Assembly: GCA_001179505.1 (NCBI GenBank)
Contig: CDMY01000677.1
Span: forward strand, 33,159 to 97,158
Origin: Vitrella brassicaformis
Taxonomy: Eukaryota > Sar > Vitrellaceae
DNA length: 64,000 nt
Direction: 5' to 3'
Below, in pieces: positions 31,401 through 43,812 of the stretch. The notes under the pieces were generated by a model that made no database searches, was not told the DNA's origin, and saw only the letters and a list, made by a program, of their open reading frames with translations. Position numbers and translations under genes: made by a program. Position 1 is the stretch's first letter; each line of letters begins with the position of its first letter.

Positions 31401-34400
31401 TGAACAAGGACAAAGCACGGAGGGTCCACTGCAGAAGAGGCTCGAGAGTGGGATGGGGGGCTTCTGAGTCAGGAAATGCCGTGAGTTGCCGCCTGGTGGG
31501 TGAGGAGACATTACCCACAGGGAGAGGCATGTTGCTGAACGGCCAGGTGCCGTTCCAGGTTTCGTTTTTGAGAAGTAGTGCGCACGAGTCGACGGAGGGT
31601 GCCTTGAGGTAGAAGGTGATGTTGACGGGCGTGTCTTTTACCACCATTTTCTCCCGCTTCTGGCCGTCGTAAACGTCGATCTGCCGGATGAAGGGCGCCA
31701 GGGCTCGGGAGGTGTTGGTGTGGGGGTATGGGCTGACGGGCCAGTCGATGGCCGTGAGGATGAGGGCTGACCCACTCGACGGGGGAGCCGCCGTGTTGGT
31801 CAGCGCGCCACCCGGCACTGTCACGTCGTCCTAACGATCCCAACACACAAAACGTGACAGACCGGACGTGCTCTAAGTGTTGGTGCCTACAAGTGCCAAG
31901 GGTTGTGTCGATGCAAGGAGGGCGTTCATCTTGGTCAGCGCCAGCCTCAGCTCCTCCTTCTCGAATACGCGTTCAGCCTGGTCGGCGGTGTCGCTCGCGG
32001 CCGTCAGCACAAGCCGATCCATCGCCAGACGGCTCTCAAATGACACGCTCCGCGACACGTTGGCTGCATACACAATAGACAAGCATACAGACGACAGATG
32101 CACGTGTGTCCCCCCTCCCCCATACCGAACTCAACGCTGTTTGCCCTGTCCATGACCCTCTGCACGGCCCCCACCACCTCGACCCCCGACGCGTAGCTCA
32201 GCTCGTACCGCTCCTGCAGCTTCGTCTTGGTCAAAGTGTCGTTCATCAGGTCACCCAGGATGACCGACGACTCGTTCAGGTGGAACGAGTTCACCCCCTC
32301 GAAGCCCAGGAAGTTGGACAGAGATGACGCCACGCGGCCGACAGATGGGTCGTCCGGTGCGCTGGCGATTACAATGTCAGTGGCAGCCTTGATAGCGTCG
32401 AGGTATCTGTCGAGTGAGGTCATGTTGAGGGTGTCGATGGCGTTGAGAATGTCGTCGACGTCCCCAGAGTTCTCCACCTCGTCCAGCAGCTCATCCACCT
32501 GCTGATCGCTCAGCTGCGCTTCCTCAACACTCAGCCCGCCAGACAGAGAACAATGCGGGCAGACCTCATGGCCGCCCACACTCGCCGTGCCCAGCACACA
32601 GTGAGAGCCGGCGGGCAGGAGGGTCTCATATGCAGGGAGCGACCAGCCAGTCTTGATGGGGATTGAAGGGGACGCAGATGCAGAGGGCGCGGAGCAGTCT
32701 GAGGCGTTGGTCCGGGCGAAGGAGAAGTCGACGTCGTTGTAAGGGTCGCCAGGGTCATACCCGTACACCGATTGCTGGATCAGCACCTTCTCGGCTGAAG
32801 ACGTGTTGGTCGTCGACAGCATCAGGTTGCCCCCCCTCTTGCTGTCCGCTGCCCGGAAGGGCTCCGACACCGCCACCACAGTCTGCCCATCCACCACCTC
32901 CAGCACATAGCTCTCACCCCCCGTCAGCACCGCGGGGTCCACGCTCACAGCCAACACCTCGATCATGTCGCCGGCAAAAGGCCTCTCAGTGACCAGGTAC
33001 TGCGTCAGGAAGTCGCTCCCGACTGTGGCAGCTGTGGCTGTGTTGGTTGGGATGGGTGTGAGTGCCGCAGCGGACACGTTTGCAGGGAGGGGCTTTTCCT
33101 GCTGGGAGAGGGCGAGGCGGAAGGCGAGGAACGACGTCGACAGGGGGGTGGGTGCGAAGTGGTAAGCAAGGGCTGTGAACGCCTCCTTGACAGTACTGCA
33201 GGCAAAGGCAGCACGCATCTCGTTCGGTCAGGTTATCTGACACACATTACATGCACCTGACTCACCTCTCAGGAAGGGCAACGAAGAGCGGCAGCACGGG
33301 TGTGTCCGCCGACACCACCTCGATCGCCACCTCGCCTGTCATTGTGATGCCTGCTGCCTCCACCATCAGCCCCACATCACACTTGCCAACCCGCAACGCC
33401 CGCAACTCGATCCTCCCGATGCTGTTGGGCCCTCCAGTGTCATAGCGAAGTGGGACGCCATCTTGCGTCAGCGCCCAGCAGTCGCTTGCATAACTCCATG
33501 ACTTTCTGGCAGACGTGAAGTCGAGCGGGAGGAGAGAAGTGTCCGTGATGATGGCGCCGACCATGGTGATCAGGCCGACGTTGATCTGCCTGGGGCCGAC
33601 CAATCGCAGAGGATACTTCTCTTGCAGCACTCCGGTGACAGTGAACGTGATGAACGAGGGGATGGGCGGCACCGCGTCAACGTAGTACGCTTCCATTTGG
33701 TACTGTTCCGTCTCAGAGGGAGCCACGTCGCTCTCGTTGAGCATGAGCGTGGTCACCTGTGTGAAGTTCATCTCCAGCCCCTCGATGCTGCCCGACAGCC
33801 CCTCCCAGCTGCCGTTGCCGCTGTTCCACCTCAGCCACCGCACCAAAGCCACCCTCGTTTGGCCCTCCGATGCCGCACACGTCGCGTCACTTTCGTCGCC
33901 ATCCCAGCGGCTGATGTACACCCTCAGTCGCAGCTGGCTGCCGACTTTCTTGTACTGCTGCAAAGAAGAGCCAGCAGTGATGTGCAGAGGGGGCACAGGG
34001 ACGTGGTTGTCCGTCAGCAGGGTGAGGGAGAAGGTCCTGTTGACGGGCATGCTCATAAAGGTCTTGGCCGTGACGAGTAGGTCGAATGAAGTGGCCGTGG
34101 GCACTATGGATTGTGCTGCAGCGAGGAGGGGTGCCGAGGGGAGGTTGATTCGGATGAGGGAGAGGGTGGTGCCTTGGCCGGAGGACGCGTTAAAGGCAGC
34201 CAGTTGGTCGCAGACGACAGATGGTGTGCTGCTGCTGCATGCCCAGGTGTAGTTGACGAGATGGCCGAATCCCTTGCCCACTTGCACCTCCACAGTGTTG
34301 TTCAGGCAGGCATGGACCGTCACTGAAGACACCATCTGAGCCACAGACAACTTAACAATCAAGATTCGCATTGAGCTATGCGTCCTGCCTCACCTCAATG

Positions 34401-37400
34401 GTTGGCTGGACGAGGGCGGGTCTCGTGCCAGGCAGCTGCAGGTACACCGACTGCCCAGCGGCGTACCACGACGCCGGCCAGGCGCCCCCATAGGCAGCGG
34501 CGGCCTCTTCCCCAGCAGGCGTGGCACTCATCAGCCGTCCTCCCTCTATCCTCACCTCCATCCCCACACCCACATTCGCCGAAGACCCCTGCCGCACCCG
34601 CAGGGTCAGCGGCGTCGACCACTCACATGTGGGGTCGTTGCCGAAGAGAGACAGGGGCCCTGGTGAGTTGAATACGTCGCATGGCGAGGTGAAGACTGCT
34701 GGATTGGGAGGTGTGTCGAAGACGATGTCTATGGCGTCGTAGTTGTGTGTAAGGGTTGCTGAGACGAGGCGGGGCGGCTGAATGATGTAGCATATGGCCG
34801 AGGGAGAGGGGGCAGTAGTGGGGTCAACTGAGCATACGTGACCCTTCCCTTGACTGACACACGCTGTTCTGTTTCTGTCGGTACCAGGGCAGCCAATGGT
34901 CTTGCTCAGGTCAGGCGCACAAGGGTCGCCGATCGTCGCACACTCAATGATCTGTGTCGACAGGTCGAATGACGTCCCCGGGTTGCAAAACGAGAAACCA
35001 GCAGGGGGCGTCACCGGAACACTCTGACAGAGGGATGCAGTGATGTTGGTGACCACGCTGCTGCACACCGATGGCCCCTGTTGGTATCTTGGTGTCACGG
35101 GGGAGCCGTCAGCTGCCACGGGGATAAGTGGGGCGGTGCACGTGAAGCTTGGCTCGACCTCACGGCAGTCGTTGGGGCAGCCGTCGTCGGCAACCAAGTT
35201 GCCTGCATGCGCAGACGGAAGGAGAGACTGGGGCGTGAGGCTAGAGACACCGTCGTGTGTCGATACCGTCATCACAGGCTTCAGCAGGTGAGATGTTGCC
35301 GTCACCACATTGAGGCACCTGGCAAGCAAACATATCCACCAGGACACTAGCTAGGCAAGGGGGGAGAGCCAGTGTATGTGTGGAATGAGATTGGCTCACA
35401 CATTCGGCGACGATGCCAGTGGTGTCCATCCGCACACGACATGTCTCTTCAATCAGACAACTTCCGCCACAATTGTCTACCGCTGATAGATCGACAACAC
35501 ATACGTGGAGAGTACAGCACATATTATGTGTCCACAAGTCGCCCTTCCACTTACCAGGAACGACCCGCACAGACCGCTCCGACGGGTCTGCAGCCTGCTG
35601 CAGAGCTATCCCCCTGATCGCATCCCGCCCATTTGCCTCTATCTCGGCCGCCAGCGAGTCGCACTCACCCGTCTCCCTCTTCGCCGCAAAGCAGTGCCAC
35701 ATCTCCACCACAAATGCATCTTCCTCACCAGGCGGGATGGGGAGAGTAAAGGACTGGCCGACCTGCACCAGGGCAAAACCTGGAGCGGACTGCGAAGTGT
35801 TTGGTGTGGGGTAGAGGTCGCTGTCGCCCGGCGGCGGGGGGATGGTGTTTGAGACGGAATTGATCTTGTCCCAGATGAGTAGGATGCGATCGTTGAGGGG
35901 GTCGACGTCGGGGCCGGTGGCACTGGGCGTAATGGTGGTGTTTGGGCCGCTGGTGACAGTCACTGGCGTTTGGGATACTGACCTGCCAAGGTCTGCAGCC
36001 CAAACAGATCAACACAGAGAGAGAATGCCACCATTTCTCATATATCGGATCGTGTGTCTGTCTTGCTTACTCACAGTGGTAGAAGTAGAAGGGCTCCACT
36101 GTGGCGTTGTTGGCATTGCCGTACTGATCAGCTCCCAGACTGCCGTTCACGCTCACCTCCACCCGCCCCAGCACTGTCGCCTCCACCTCAAAACACGACT
36201 CAGATATGCTGCTGGACAATGAAGGTATCGGCTGCTGGGTCATGTTGCCGCAGAAGGCAAGATCAGAGCTGACGAGGGTACCATTGGAGACAGAAACGAC
36301 CGAGGACAGTGTGTGAGGGGTGAGGATAACAGGATGGGTGAAAGTCGCCCTGATGGTGAGACGTGGGCTGGTAGAAAGCTCTCGAATCGCAATGTAAGCC
36401 TCAGACTCGATCCCATTAAGAGAGATGGTCGGGCAGATTGTATCTGACGGAAACAGAGGAAAGTCAGGATTGCTGCCATTCAGCAGCCAACCTTCGGCTC
36501 ACTGATGACAAACTGGTGAGTTGACGCTTCATTGGGAGACATAGTATCCTTGGCGGCAACAATGCCCACCGGCACATTCACATCAACCAGCTGGTCGACC
36601 CCCGCCGCAGGATAAAGCGTCAGCGTGTACATGGCTGGGGGATTGGGCGGGTCGGGCGGATCCAGCAGTGAAAAGCGAAGCTCAGCGGGCTGGGCCTCGG
36701 GGAAGGGCGACACGGTTATGTTCGCCAAAGTGAGAGTGGGGTAGGTGTCGAGTGGGATGGTGAAGTTGAGGCGGAGGACAGTGCCGTTGGCGGGGCACTG
36801 CGACGGCGCGTCGTAAGATATGAAGCGATCTGCACGGAAGAGCAACAGATGCATATATGGACGGCCATGGGACATTTGAAATTCTTGCTGCCTCACGTAC
36901 CAAAGACAGCTCGTGGCGTTTGCGCTGCGTGACAAAGAGGACAAACAAACTCATTGCACCTGTGTCTGTGTCTGTGTCTCTCCACCTATTTTTCTTACCC
37001 CAGAACCACTGCAGCTGCACCCCCGTCAGCCCCGGCCCGACCCAGTTGCCATTCCCATCCGCATCAGCAGCTATCGTCCCCACTACAGTCAGCGTAATCA
37101 TCCCATACGCCAAACTCAGCTCAGTCTGATTCACCACAATACAGTAAGTCGACTGCCAAGGGACGGCGGCCCCTCCACTGCAGCTGACGAGGCTGTAGTT
37201 GGCTGCTGGCAGGTGTCTGGTCGCACCCGTGCGGTCCGTCAGATTAACTCGGGGCACTGGGTGGGTTATCTGCTCTACTGATGGGTCGACGGGCTCGGTG
37301 AAGGTGACGCGGATAGTGACTGTGTGGGCTGTGGTGGTCTCTGTTGATGGATTCCACTCGGCATGCGGATCCACGGCCAAAGTCAGATTCGGACACTTCG

Positions 37401-37804
37401 CATCTGAACCGCCAAAGGGCACACACGCGATGATAATGCAGATACCCAACAGGAATAGGAAATATCAAGCTTACTGAAGGGAAAGGGGCCCCAAGACCTC
37501 GCAGGCATCGGCGCCGTCGTGGCAGCACTCGCCGCATTGCCCGCCGCCACATTCACAGTCAGAGTGTCCACCACCCCATCAGAAGGCCGATACAGCAGCG
37601 TATAGTTTGCAAAAGCGAAGAATCTCGCGTGGAAGTCCCCCGTCCCCCCGAACACCAGCACATCCCCGCTGGCTCGCCCCGATGAGAACTGCAGGTCGAG
37701 GTCGGCGATGGTGAAGTCAGTCACAAACTCGGGCCAATCGAGTAAAATCGACAGTGGCCCGGGGCAGGTGCTCCACAGCCACGGATTTGCACCATGAGAG
37801 CCAG
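25417..37804 (-). CDS. Giant polycystin-1-like receptor: Ig-like, DUF4215, REJ, GPS and multiple TM segments
   Basis: Read downward from about 37804 (the true ATG was not resolved). A bacterial-type Ig-like domain comes first (EFVTDFTIADLDLQFSSG to VDTLTVNVAAGNAAS), followed by further beta-sandwich repeats. A DUF4215-type Cys unit is split by an intron: CGDGNISPAEACDDG joined to NLVADDGCPNDC. Next are a REJ-like region (VNYTWACSSSTPSVVCDQLA, ~34270-34200) and a GPS motif (WMNCTERLCLY, then VKCACNHLSAFVASYEA, ~31075-31215). A TM helix LLFLAGILLAIYSPFLFFWW (~30910-30970) and FGGLFMFDPLIINV follow. A long cytoplasmic region has a coiled coil (~30100-30400) and an acidic, Gln-rich loop (~27000-28450). 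Four more TM segments end the protein (~25700-26500). The stop is at 25417. This fits polycystin-1/REJ receptors; ligand and channel partner are unknown. One gene is assumed from continuous exons and domain order, but it could be two. Confidence 0.75.
27015..27040 (-). repeat. CAG/CTG trinucleotide run (poly-Gln)
   Basis: On the coding strand this encodes QQQQQQ inside KGQQQQQQPTSAAS, in the predicted cytoplasmic loop of the polycystin-like protein. Confidence 0.8.
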
Positions 37805-38211
37805 CTGCAGCAGCACAGAGAGGACCACAGACAGGTCACAAATGAGGACAATGCATCCTTGACTGCCTTGCGTACTCGGGCCCGAGAAAAGGGTGACGAA
37901 AAGGAAAGCATTCACTACGGCTGCAGCTCACACAGCAAACGAGGGTGCCTTGCATGGTCCTCTGGTGCGCAGTGCACTGCGGCGAAGTCCCGCGCTTTAC
38001 CTTTCGTTCTGCTCATGCATGCCATCTCTACTTCTCGACTCCAGTCGCCTCAAACTCGGTTGCTACAGTGCAAAGGTGCAGGCTACATGCTCCCCGTAAT
38101 GTGCAAGCACGAATTGGCTACGGTCACGGGCTGGGGGAAGACTGGGGGGTGCATGCGCACCCAGTTTGGCGAGCTCAGATCTCCGGCACCACTCCGCCTC
38201 ATCGGGGAACG
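37805..38211. promoter_or_regulatory. Divergent spacer between polycystin-like and ADP-ribosylglycohydrolase genes
   Basis: About 400 bp between the first confident exon of the minus-strand receptor and the ATG at 38212. It presumably holds the first receptor exon(s) and a shared promoter. An ATG at 37911 (minus) does not splice in phase to the exon at 37804, so it is not proposed as the start. Confidence 0.35.
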
Positions 38212-40110
38212 ATGGCGTTGGAAGGAGCTGTCAAGCTGGAGGCTGGACTTGATATCGTCAAAGATCGGATCAGAGGGGCGCCCATTGGTAGGCTCATGCC
38301 TCAGGCAACTCAAACATCCAAGCATGAGATCATCCGTTCTTGTCTGTGAGAGTGATGCAGGCATGTTTATTGCGGATGCGCTGGCGATGCCGGCACACTG
38401 GTACTACGAAAGACCCAATATCTTCAAGCGCTTCGGTCCTGACGGCGTGACTGCGTATCTGCCGGCTGAGAGCCCGCACTGGGAATCCATGGTCGATGGC
38501 ATGACTTACAGGGGTGCGTGAGGTGCCCCACGCTATCGCCAGGACAGAACAAGAAGGCCACACATTCCATCAATAGACCTTCCTTGCATGTGTTGTGGTT
38601 TGTAGGCTCGATTGACATTCTGCATGACAAGCGTCGGTTCTACAACCGAGAGGGAGAGGTGTCTGGCGCCGACAGCCACGGCAACCGGCTCATCGACCCG
38701 CCTGACAAGCGCACCCACTATCATGACGGCCTGCAGGCGGGACAGAACACACACACCATGGCCTCCGTTAAGGTGCTGCTGGACAGCATCACAGAGAGGG
38801 GCGGATATGATGCTGAGGGATTCATCGACCGGTGGATAGACTTCCATACGACACCAGGCCGCAACACGTGAGTATTCTGCACGGCCTGCACACACCAACA
38901 CACCGATGGCTGACTCATCCCTACTATCTGGGCGTGGTGTGCAGTGACACGTATCTCGAGATTTATGTGCGCCGGTTTTTCGAGAACCTGAGTGAGGGAC
39001 GGCCCAAGATGCAATGCGCCGAGGACCAGAAGAATCGCTGGTCGATCGGCAGCCATACTGGTGTCGTCTTCTGCGTCATTCCTTTCCTCTTCACTCTCAT
39101 GCAGGTCAGGTGTGTTGGGCGGGAGGGAGGGAGGCCAATAAGCACATACAGCAGACAGCGCATTTATACAGCAGACAGCACATTGCACACGCTTCCGTTG
39201 ATCAGGGTCTGGAGAGGACGGCAGACGGGCGCCTGCAGCTACCGCCCGCTGCCCTCTCTCGCGCATTGGAAGTGGCCCTCAGCCATCAGCGACTGACGCA
39301 TGTGTCGGTCAACGTCACTAGCGCCTTCACGGCCCTTGCGCCGCTTCTCGTCGACCTGCTCTCTGCACCAGACGGCCTCGGGCCTGATGAATATCGGAAG
39401 ATGTTGCAGAAGAACGCCAAGGCATTCCACCTGCCCAGAATCACTGGTACGCAGCTGAGTGTGTAGTGCAGCTTCAGGGACAACCGTGTGTGTGTGTGTG
39501 TGTGTGTGGAGGTGCTGAGTTGATGGACCGATACAGAGAGGCCAATGGGCCGTTCAACATCCCCACAGACGAGATGTGGAAACTCCACACAGGTGGGTAA
39601 CAAACAGGCACCGCACCGCCACACTCCCTCCCTCCATCTCTCCCTCCCTCCATCCCCTTCCGCTTCACTGTCTCTCCATCGCTGCAGACCTCAAGGACGA
39701 GCCGTTTGATCTGTCCGACACTCTCCTGGCCTCACATTCGCCCGAGTCCTTCATCGGCGACATCGTAACGTCGGCATGCTACACGGAGCACGGCCTCCCA
39801 GCCGTGCTCTTCATGGCCGCCAAGAACGCAGGTGACGGTCACTTTGCGGACGCGGTGCTGTGCAACGTCAATGTGGGAGGCGACAGCACGGGCCGAGGGG
39901 CCATCCTTGGCGCAGTCATGGGCGCCATGGTGAGGAAAGAACAGCTAGCTGTGTATGAGTGTGGTGGTCGGGCGTGTGCATGTGTGTTGTTTGGTGTAGG
40001 TTGGCTTTGAGAGAATTCCTGGGTGGCTGAAGGATGGTCTGGATGACGGCAAGGGGCTGATCGAGTGCATTGCCGACGTTGTAGAAATTGCGGCCAAAGG
40101 GCTGGCTTGA
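38212..40110 (+). CDS. ADP-ribosylglycohydrolase family protein (DraG/ARH-like)
   Basis: Exons 38212-38287, 38361-38513, 38606-38867, 38945-39104 and from 39206 onward splice in phase, and the frame stops at 40108-40110. The family removes ADP-ribose from proteins or related substrates using a di-metal centre. N-terminal RIRGAPIGMFIADALAMPAH corresponds to the Gly/Asp-rich first motif. An internal THTMASVKVLLDSI and a late VNVGGDSTGRGAILGAVMG correspond to the Thr-rich and GGD-type metal-binding motifs (Ser where Thr is commoner). Helical segments between (EDQKNRWSIGSHTGVVF, SFIGDIVTSACYTEHGLPAV) fit the all-helical fold. No targeting signal is obvious, so it is probably cytosolic or nuclear. 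The target residue or nucleotide cannot be told from sequence. Confidence 0.88.
39486..39508. repeat. (GT)n tract in an intron of the ADP-ribosylglycohydrolase gene
   Basis: GT run between the exon ending HLPRITG (~39447) and the exon AELMDRYREANGPFNIP (~39514). Confidence 0.8.
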
Positions 40111-40944
40111 CCTAGTTCGGCTTTGGACGGTGTCTTCGTCGCCTCGCTGTGTACGTCTTTATGCGTGCAGACTCTCTGCATTTGGATGTGTATGTCATTC
40201 GGGTAATCAACAAGTCAAGCATCTTCATTCGTTAATCGAGTTGGTCTTGACTCTCAAGAAGGTCACTCTGTACTGTACGCCACCTATACACACGACCACC
40301 CAACCAAGACAGCCACACGGGTCCTTTCCTGCTTGTGGTGCGCGTGCATGGCATCGATTCACTCGACAGGCGGTGATCCGTCGCATGAATGGATGACATC
40401 ATCGCAACGTAAACAGGAGAGGACACACATGCACTGCACGCTGCAGCGAGAGGCAATGGCAATATAGACAGACAGAGGCAATCCCAGCGATCTCTCCCTT
40501 TGCTCTCTTGGCCCATCTGGTGGCGGGACCAACGTGGATGCGATGCCACCCGCCCACCCGACGACACTCACGCAAACCGGACACGTCCGGCCGGCCAGGC
40601 AGGAACCAGCATGTATCTGTCTGTACAGGAGATACTCAAGAAGTGAGGCCATGCATCAACACCTCCGTGAGTGTTTTGCTCCTCTTTGCTTTGTCTGTCT
40701 CTGGTGTGTCCGGTGTGCCCGCCAAGGTGGTGATGGCATAGACTCCGTCACGCGCGCGTGTGCAACAGAGTCGACCCGCCCACCACAGCCACGGCCACAC
40801 CATCCATTCACACAGACGCCGCACGAACACAGAAGAAGGTCGAAAATAGGTGGAAAAAAGGCGGAGGCATGGTATGGTATAGGTGTGTGTGTAGGTAGGG
40901 TATGTCGGTGTCTGTCTGTCCATCTGCACTGCATGGTCGTCAAC
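40111..40944. other. Intergenic spacer, nothing recognised
   Basis: It separates the 3' ends of two convergent genes. Short open frames lack splice support or domains, and no strong repeat or hairpin was seen. Confidence 0.6.
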
Positions 40945-43615
40945 TCAACGCCGGCATGCGGGGACCTGTACACACAGAGGCGAGGAGGGAGGGATGCGAT
41001 GCGGTAGAGCCCTTCCCTTCCTCTCTCTGTGTGTGTCAATCGATGCATGTGATGTAGGTGTGTACCCTACCTGGTTGTCGGCATCCCCCTGCTGGTTGTT
41101 GTCCACCTCATCCTCGATGTACTCGGTGGTATCTGTGTCCCTCCCCAAGTACACCTCTCGGCCACCACCACGACCACTATCCACACCAGCACCAGCAGCA
41201 GCACCCACACCCCCGGCCCCCTCCTCCCGCTCCCGCATCATCTGCCAGCGCGCCATGATGAAGTCCTCACGACTGTACCGCCGCTCACGCACACGATCGT
41301 CTTCCACCTCATCCGAGGGTCTGACGCCGTCCTGGCGATGGTGGTGTTGCGTGTGGCTGTCGGTCGACCTGTGGCGGCTGCGTGTGTCGGTGTCGATTTG
41401 GTCGTTGGTGTGGGTGTGGTGCTGGGGCTCGGGGTGTGGGTACGGGTGAGATGAGGGGCGGGGGAGGCCGTCGGTCTCGTCACGGGCACCTGAGAGAGAA
41501 GGCGCAACATGGACGCAATGGAGGCCCTCTTTGTACGTTGTGTGCTGTCTGTGCTGTTCCGCTCCACACACCGGCTGTGTCGTGGTGGTAGTGCTGGCCT
41601 GACGGCTCCTGCAGGTCGCTCAACAAATCATCTGCACACAAACCGACACATGCCCCACAACACAGCACAGCAGGCACAGAAGAGGCCATGATTCGATGCA
41701 AACAGACAGCCCCGCCATCTCAGCTCTGGTGTCGCTCACCGAAGTAGTCCTTCCATTCCCCCAGACACCAGATCTGCCGTGGCGTGACGCTGGATGCCGG
41801 GTTGTCCTTCTCGCGCATCATCTCGGGCACGATGCTTCCTTCCATCAGCGCCGCCACCATCTCCAGCATCTTCCGATAGTATGGCATGTGGACCACCTCC
41901 TCTAGCGGCCGCTCCTCCACCCTCTCCGCCACCCAACTCATGAGCTCGATGCACCGCTTGACATCACGGCGTGTGTGGTGGCGGTCGCGGCGTCCATCCA
42001 TCTCGGTAACAGGCTGTGAGTGCCAAAAATGCCGGAATACGCGGAAATGTAATGTAAATTGAGACTGCCGAAGTCCATGCACTCTTGGAGGAGGCCACTG
42101 TGGGCCAACGCAGCATGTGTCTATATACACACCACCCTTCCAGATGGAGAAAAAAAGAAGACGCCAGACAAATCAGACGCCGCACTCACTCCTCCACCGT
42201 CTGACGGTCGCTGCCTCAACGACCACTCTCAAGAAAGGAGAAACCGCCAACCAGCAGCGCAACAGACCCCTCACAGCCTCCAAGACACGGAAAAAGAAAA
42301 ACGCCCCAGCAATCAATCAACCAATCCTCACTCACTCCATTGCCGCCCACATCATCGCCGACCCCACGTCAGTGTATGACAGCATGTCATAACCAGACAC
42401 GCGAGACCATCTCCTGCTCGCTGTCTCGACAGCACACCACCCCTCCAGCTCCGCCAGCCGCCTCACCGCAGCAGCACGCACACCTCGCGGCTCCACGGCG
42501 AAGAGCACCTCGTTGGGCGCCGTGTGGCTGACCCACTGCCGTGCTCGTGACAGGATGCCGCTGCTGCCTTTGCTGGTGTGGCGGTTGCGTGGTCGCGATG
42601 GGGATGGAGGAGGGGAGGGAGGGGGTGAGGAGGCGGCAGACGGGGAAGGGGTGTCGTGAGCGGTCGACGCTGAGGCTGCTGGCTCGGGAGGCGCCTCGTT
42701 GATCTCGGTGCCGAACAGCGACGTCAGATGCTGCCATGCCAGAGGGCAAGAAAGTGGACGAGTGTGGGTGGGTCTGTGGGAGTCGGCATGTCGTACCTCG
42801 TCGACTTTCTTATAGGCCGCGCTGTACAGGAGCTTCTCAAAGAGACGCAACTCGGTCCGGTCGCCCCTGCAACACACAGCATTGCGCAGGCCCCACCATT
42901 CATCACCATGCCAACACACATCACTCATGGTGCTGATCCATTCTCACCTCAATCGCTTCATGACCCTCCTCTTCGTCAGCTCCGCAGGCTCGTCAGTCTC
43001 CTCATACGCCGACAGGTCGTCACTCGTGTCGGCCAGCGACCTCCCCGCGCCCTCCCTGACCTTCTGCCAGTCCATTGCCGCTCTCGTTCTCTGCCAGCTG
43101 AAGGGGTAGCTCAGGGCATCCGTGCCGTGCTGGACGACAGACGCGATGTCGGTCTGCATGAGGGTGAGGAGGTCCACTCTTGGGCTGTGTGGGTCTGAGC
43201 TGTGCGTGTCGCTGTACGCCTTCCAGTGGATCCACTTGCAGAGCATTGACTCCAGCTGCCCTCGAGTCAGCGCCCACACATACATACTCAGTCCGCCGCC
43301 GAGGTCAATCCACGTGTGCCGGTACAGGTGCTCCAGCTTCCGTTTGCGCTTCTCGTACATGTCCCGCAGCTCAGCGGGCGTGACGTCCTCCAGCTGAGTC
43401 GGTATCTCCCAGCTCTGCTGCATGACCAAGTCCGGTTCTTGTTGTCGCGGCTGAGTCTCGTCGGGCAGCCACTCCATGCCCTCTGCCAGCTCCCAGGGCT
43501 TGTTGTCGCTGAGAATCTCGAGCAGATGGGCTCGATTGTGCCGTCTTGCACGCCGCACCCACGACAGGGAGGGCGGAGCCTCGATGAGAGATTCCGTTGC
43601 AGAGCGACGACGCAT
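40945..43615 (-). CDS. Hypothetical protein, polar, no recognised domain
   Basis: The first in-frame ATG is at 43615 (MRRRSATESLIEAPPS). The open frame extends a little upstream without an ATG, so the start is tentative. A long first exon (to ~42950) has Trp-rich and charged helices: RRHNRAHLLEILSDNKPWEL, LRDMYEKRKRKLEHLYRHTW, GQLESMLCKWIHWKAYSD and DEPAELTKRRVMKRL. Later exons: DRTELRLFEKLLYSAAYKKV, a Pro/Ser-rich stretch, LSRARQWVSHTAPNEVLFAV, LAELEGWCAVETASRRWSRV, a helical exon (RRDVKRCIELMSWVAERVEE), a His/Asp/Arg-rich exon and a tiny last exon VPACRR-stop at 40945. Joins at DNQ|VPACRR are consistent. Composition suggests a nuclear or cytosolic protein. It is convergent with the ADP-ribosylglycohydrolase gene and divergent, over 197 bp, with the small gene at 43813. 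Confidence 0.6.
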
Positions 43616-43812
43616 GTTGACCAAACGCGGCTCTGCCAGCAGGTTGTTGACGTGAGGGAAAGGCGTCACCGCCGCGTCCCATTTGCGAGCTTAGACAGCG
43701 CGAGCTGAAGGAGAAGAGAATCGTTGTTGACGCAGCTACCCATTTCCCCTGTCGGCTGATTGCCAAGCAGTTGCATTCGAGCACCTCATCGTACCACTTC
43801 AAGTGAGCGAGC

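Noticed and set aside
37721-37915. Signal-peptide-like start of the polycystin-like gene (NAFLFVTLFSG)
   Set aside because: The frame opens with GTG rather than ATG, and neither it nor the ATG at 37911 splices in phase to the first confident exon.
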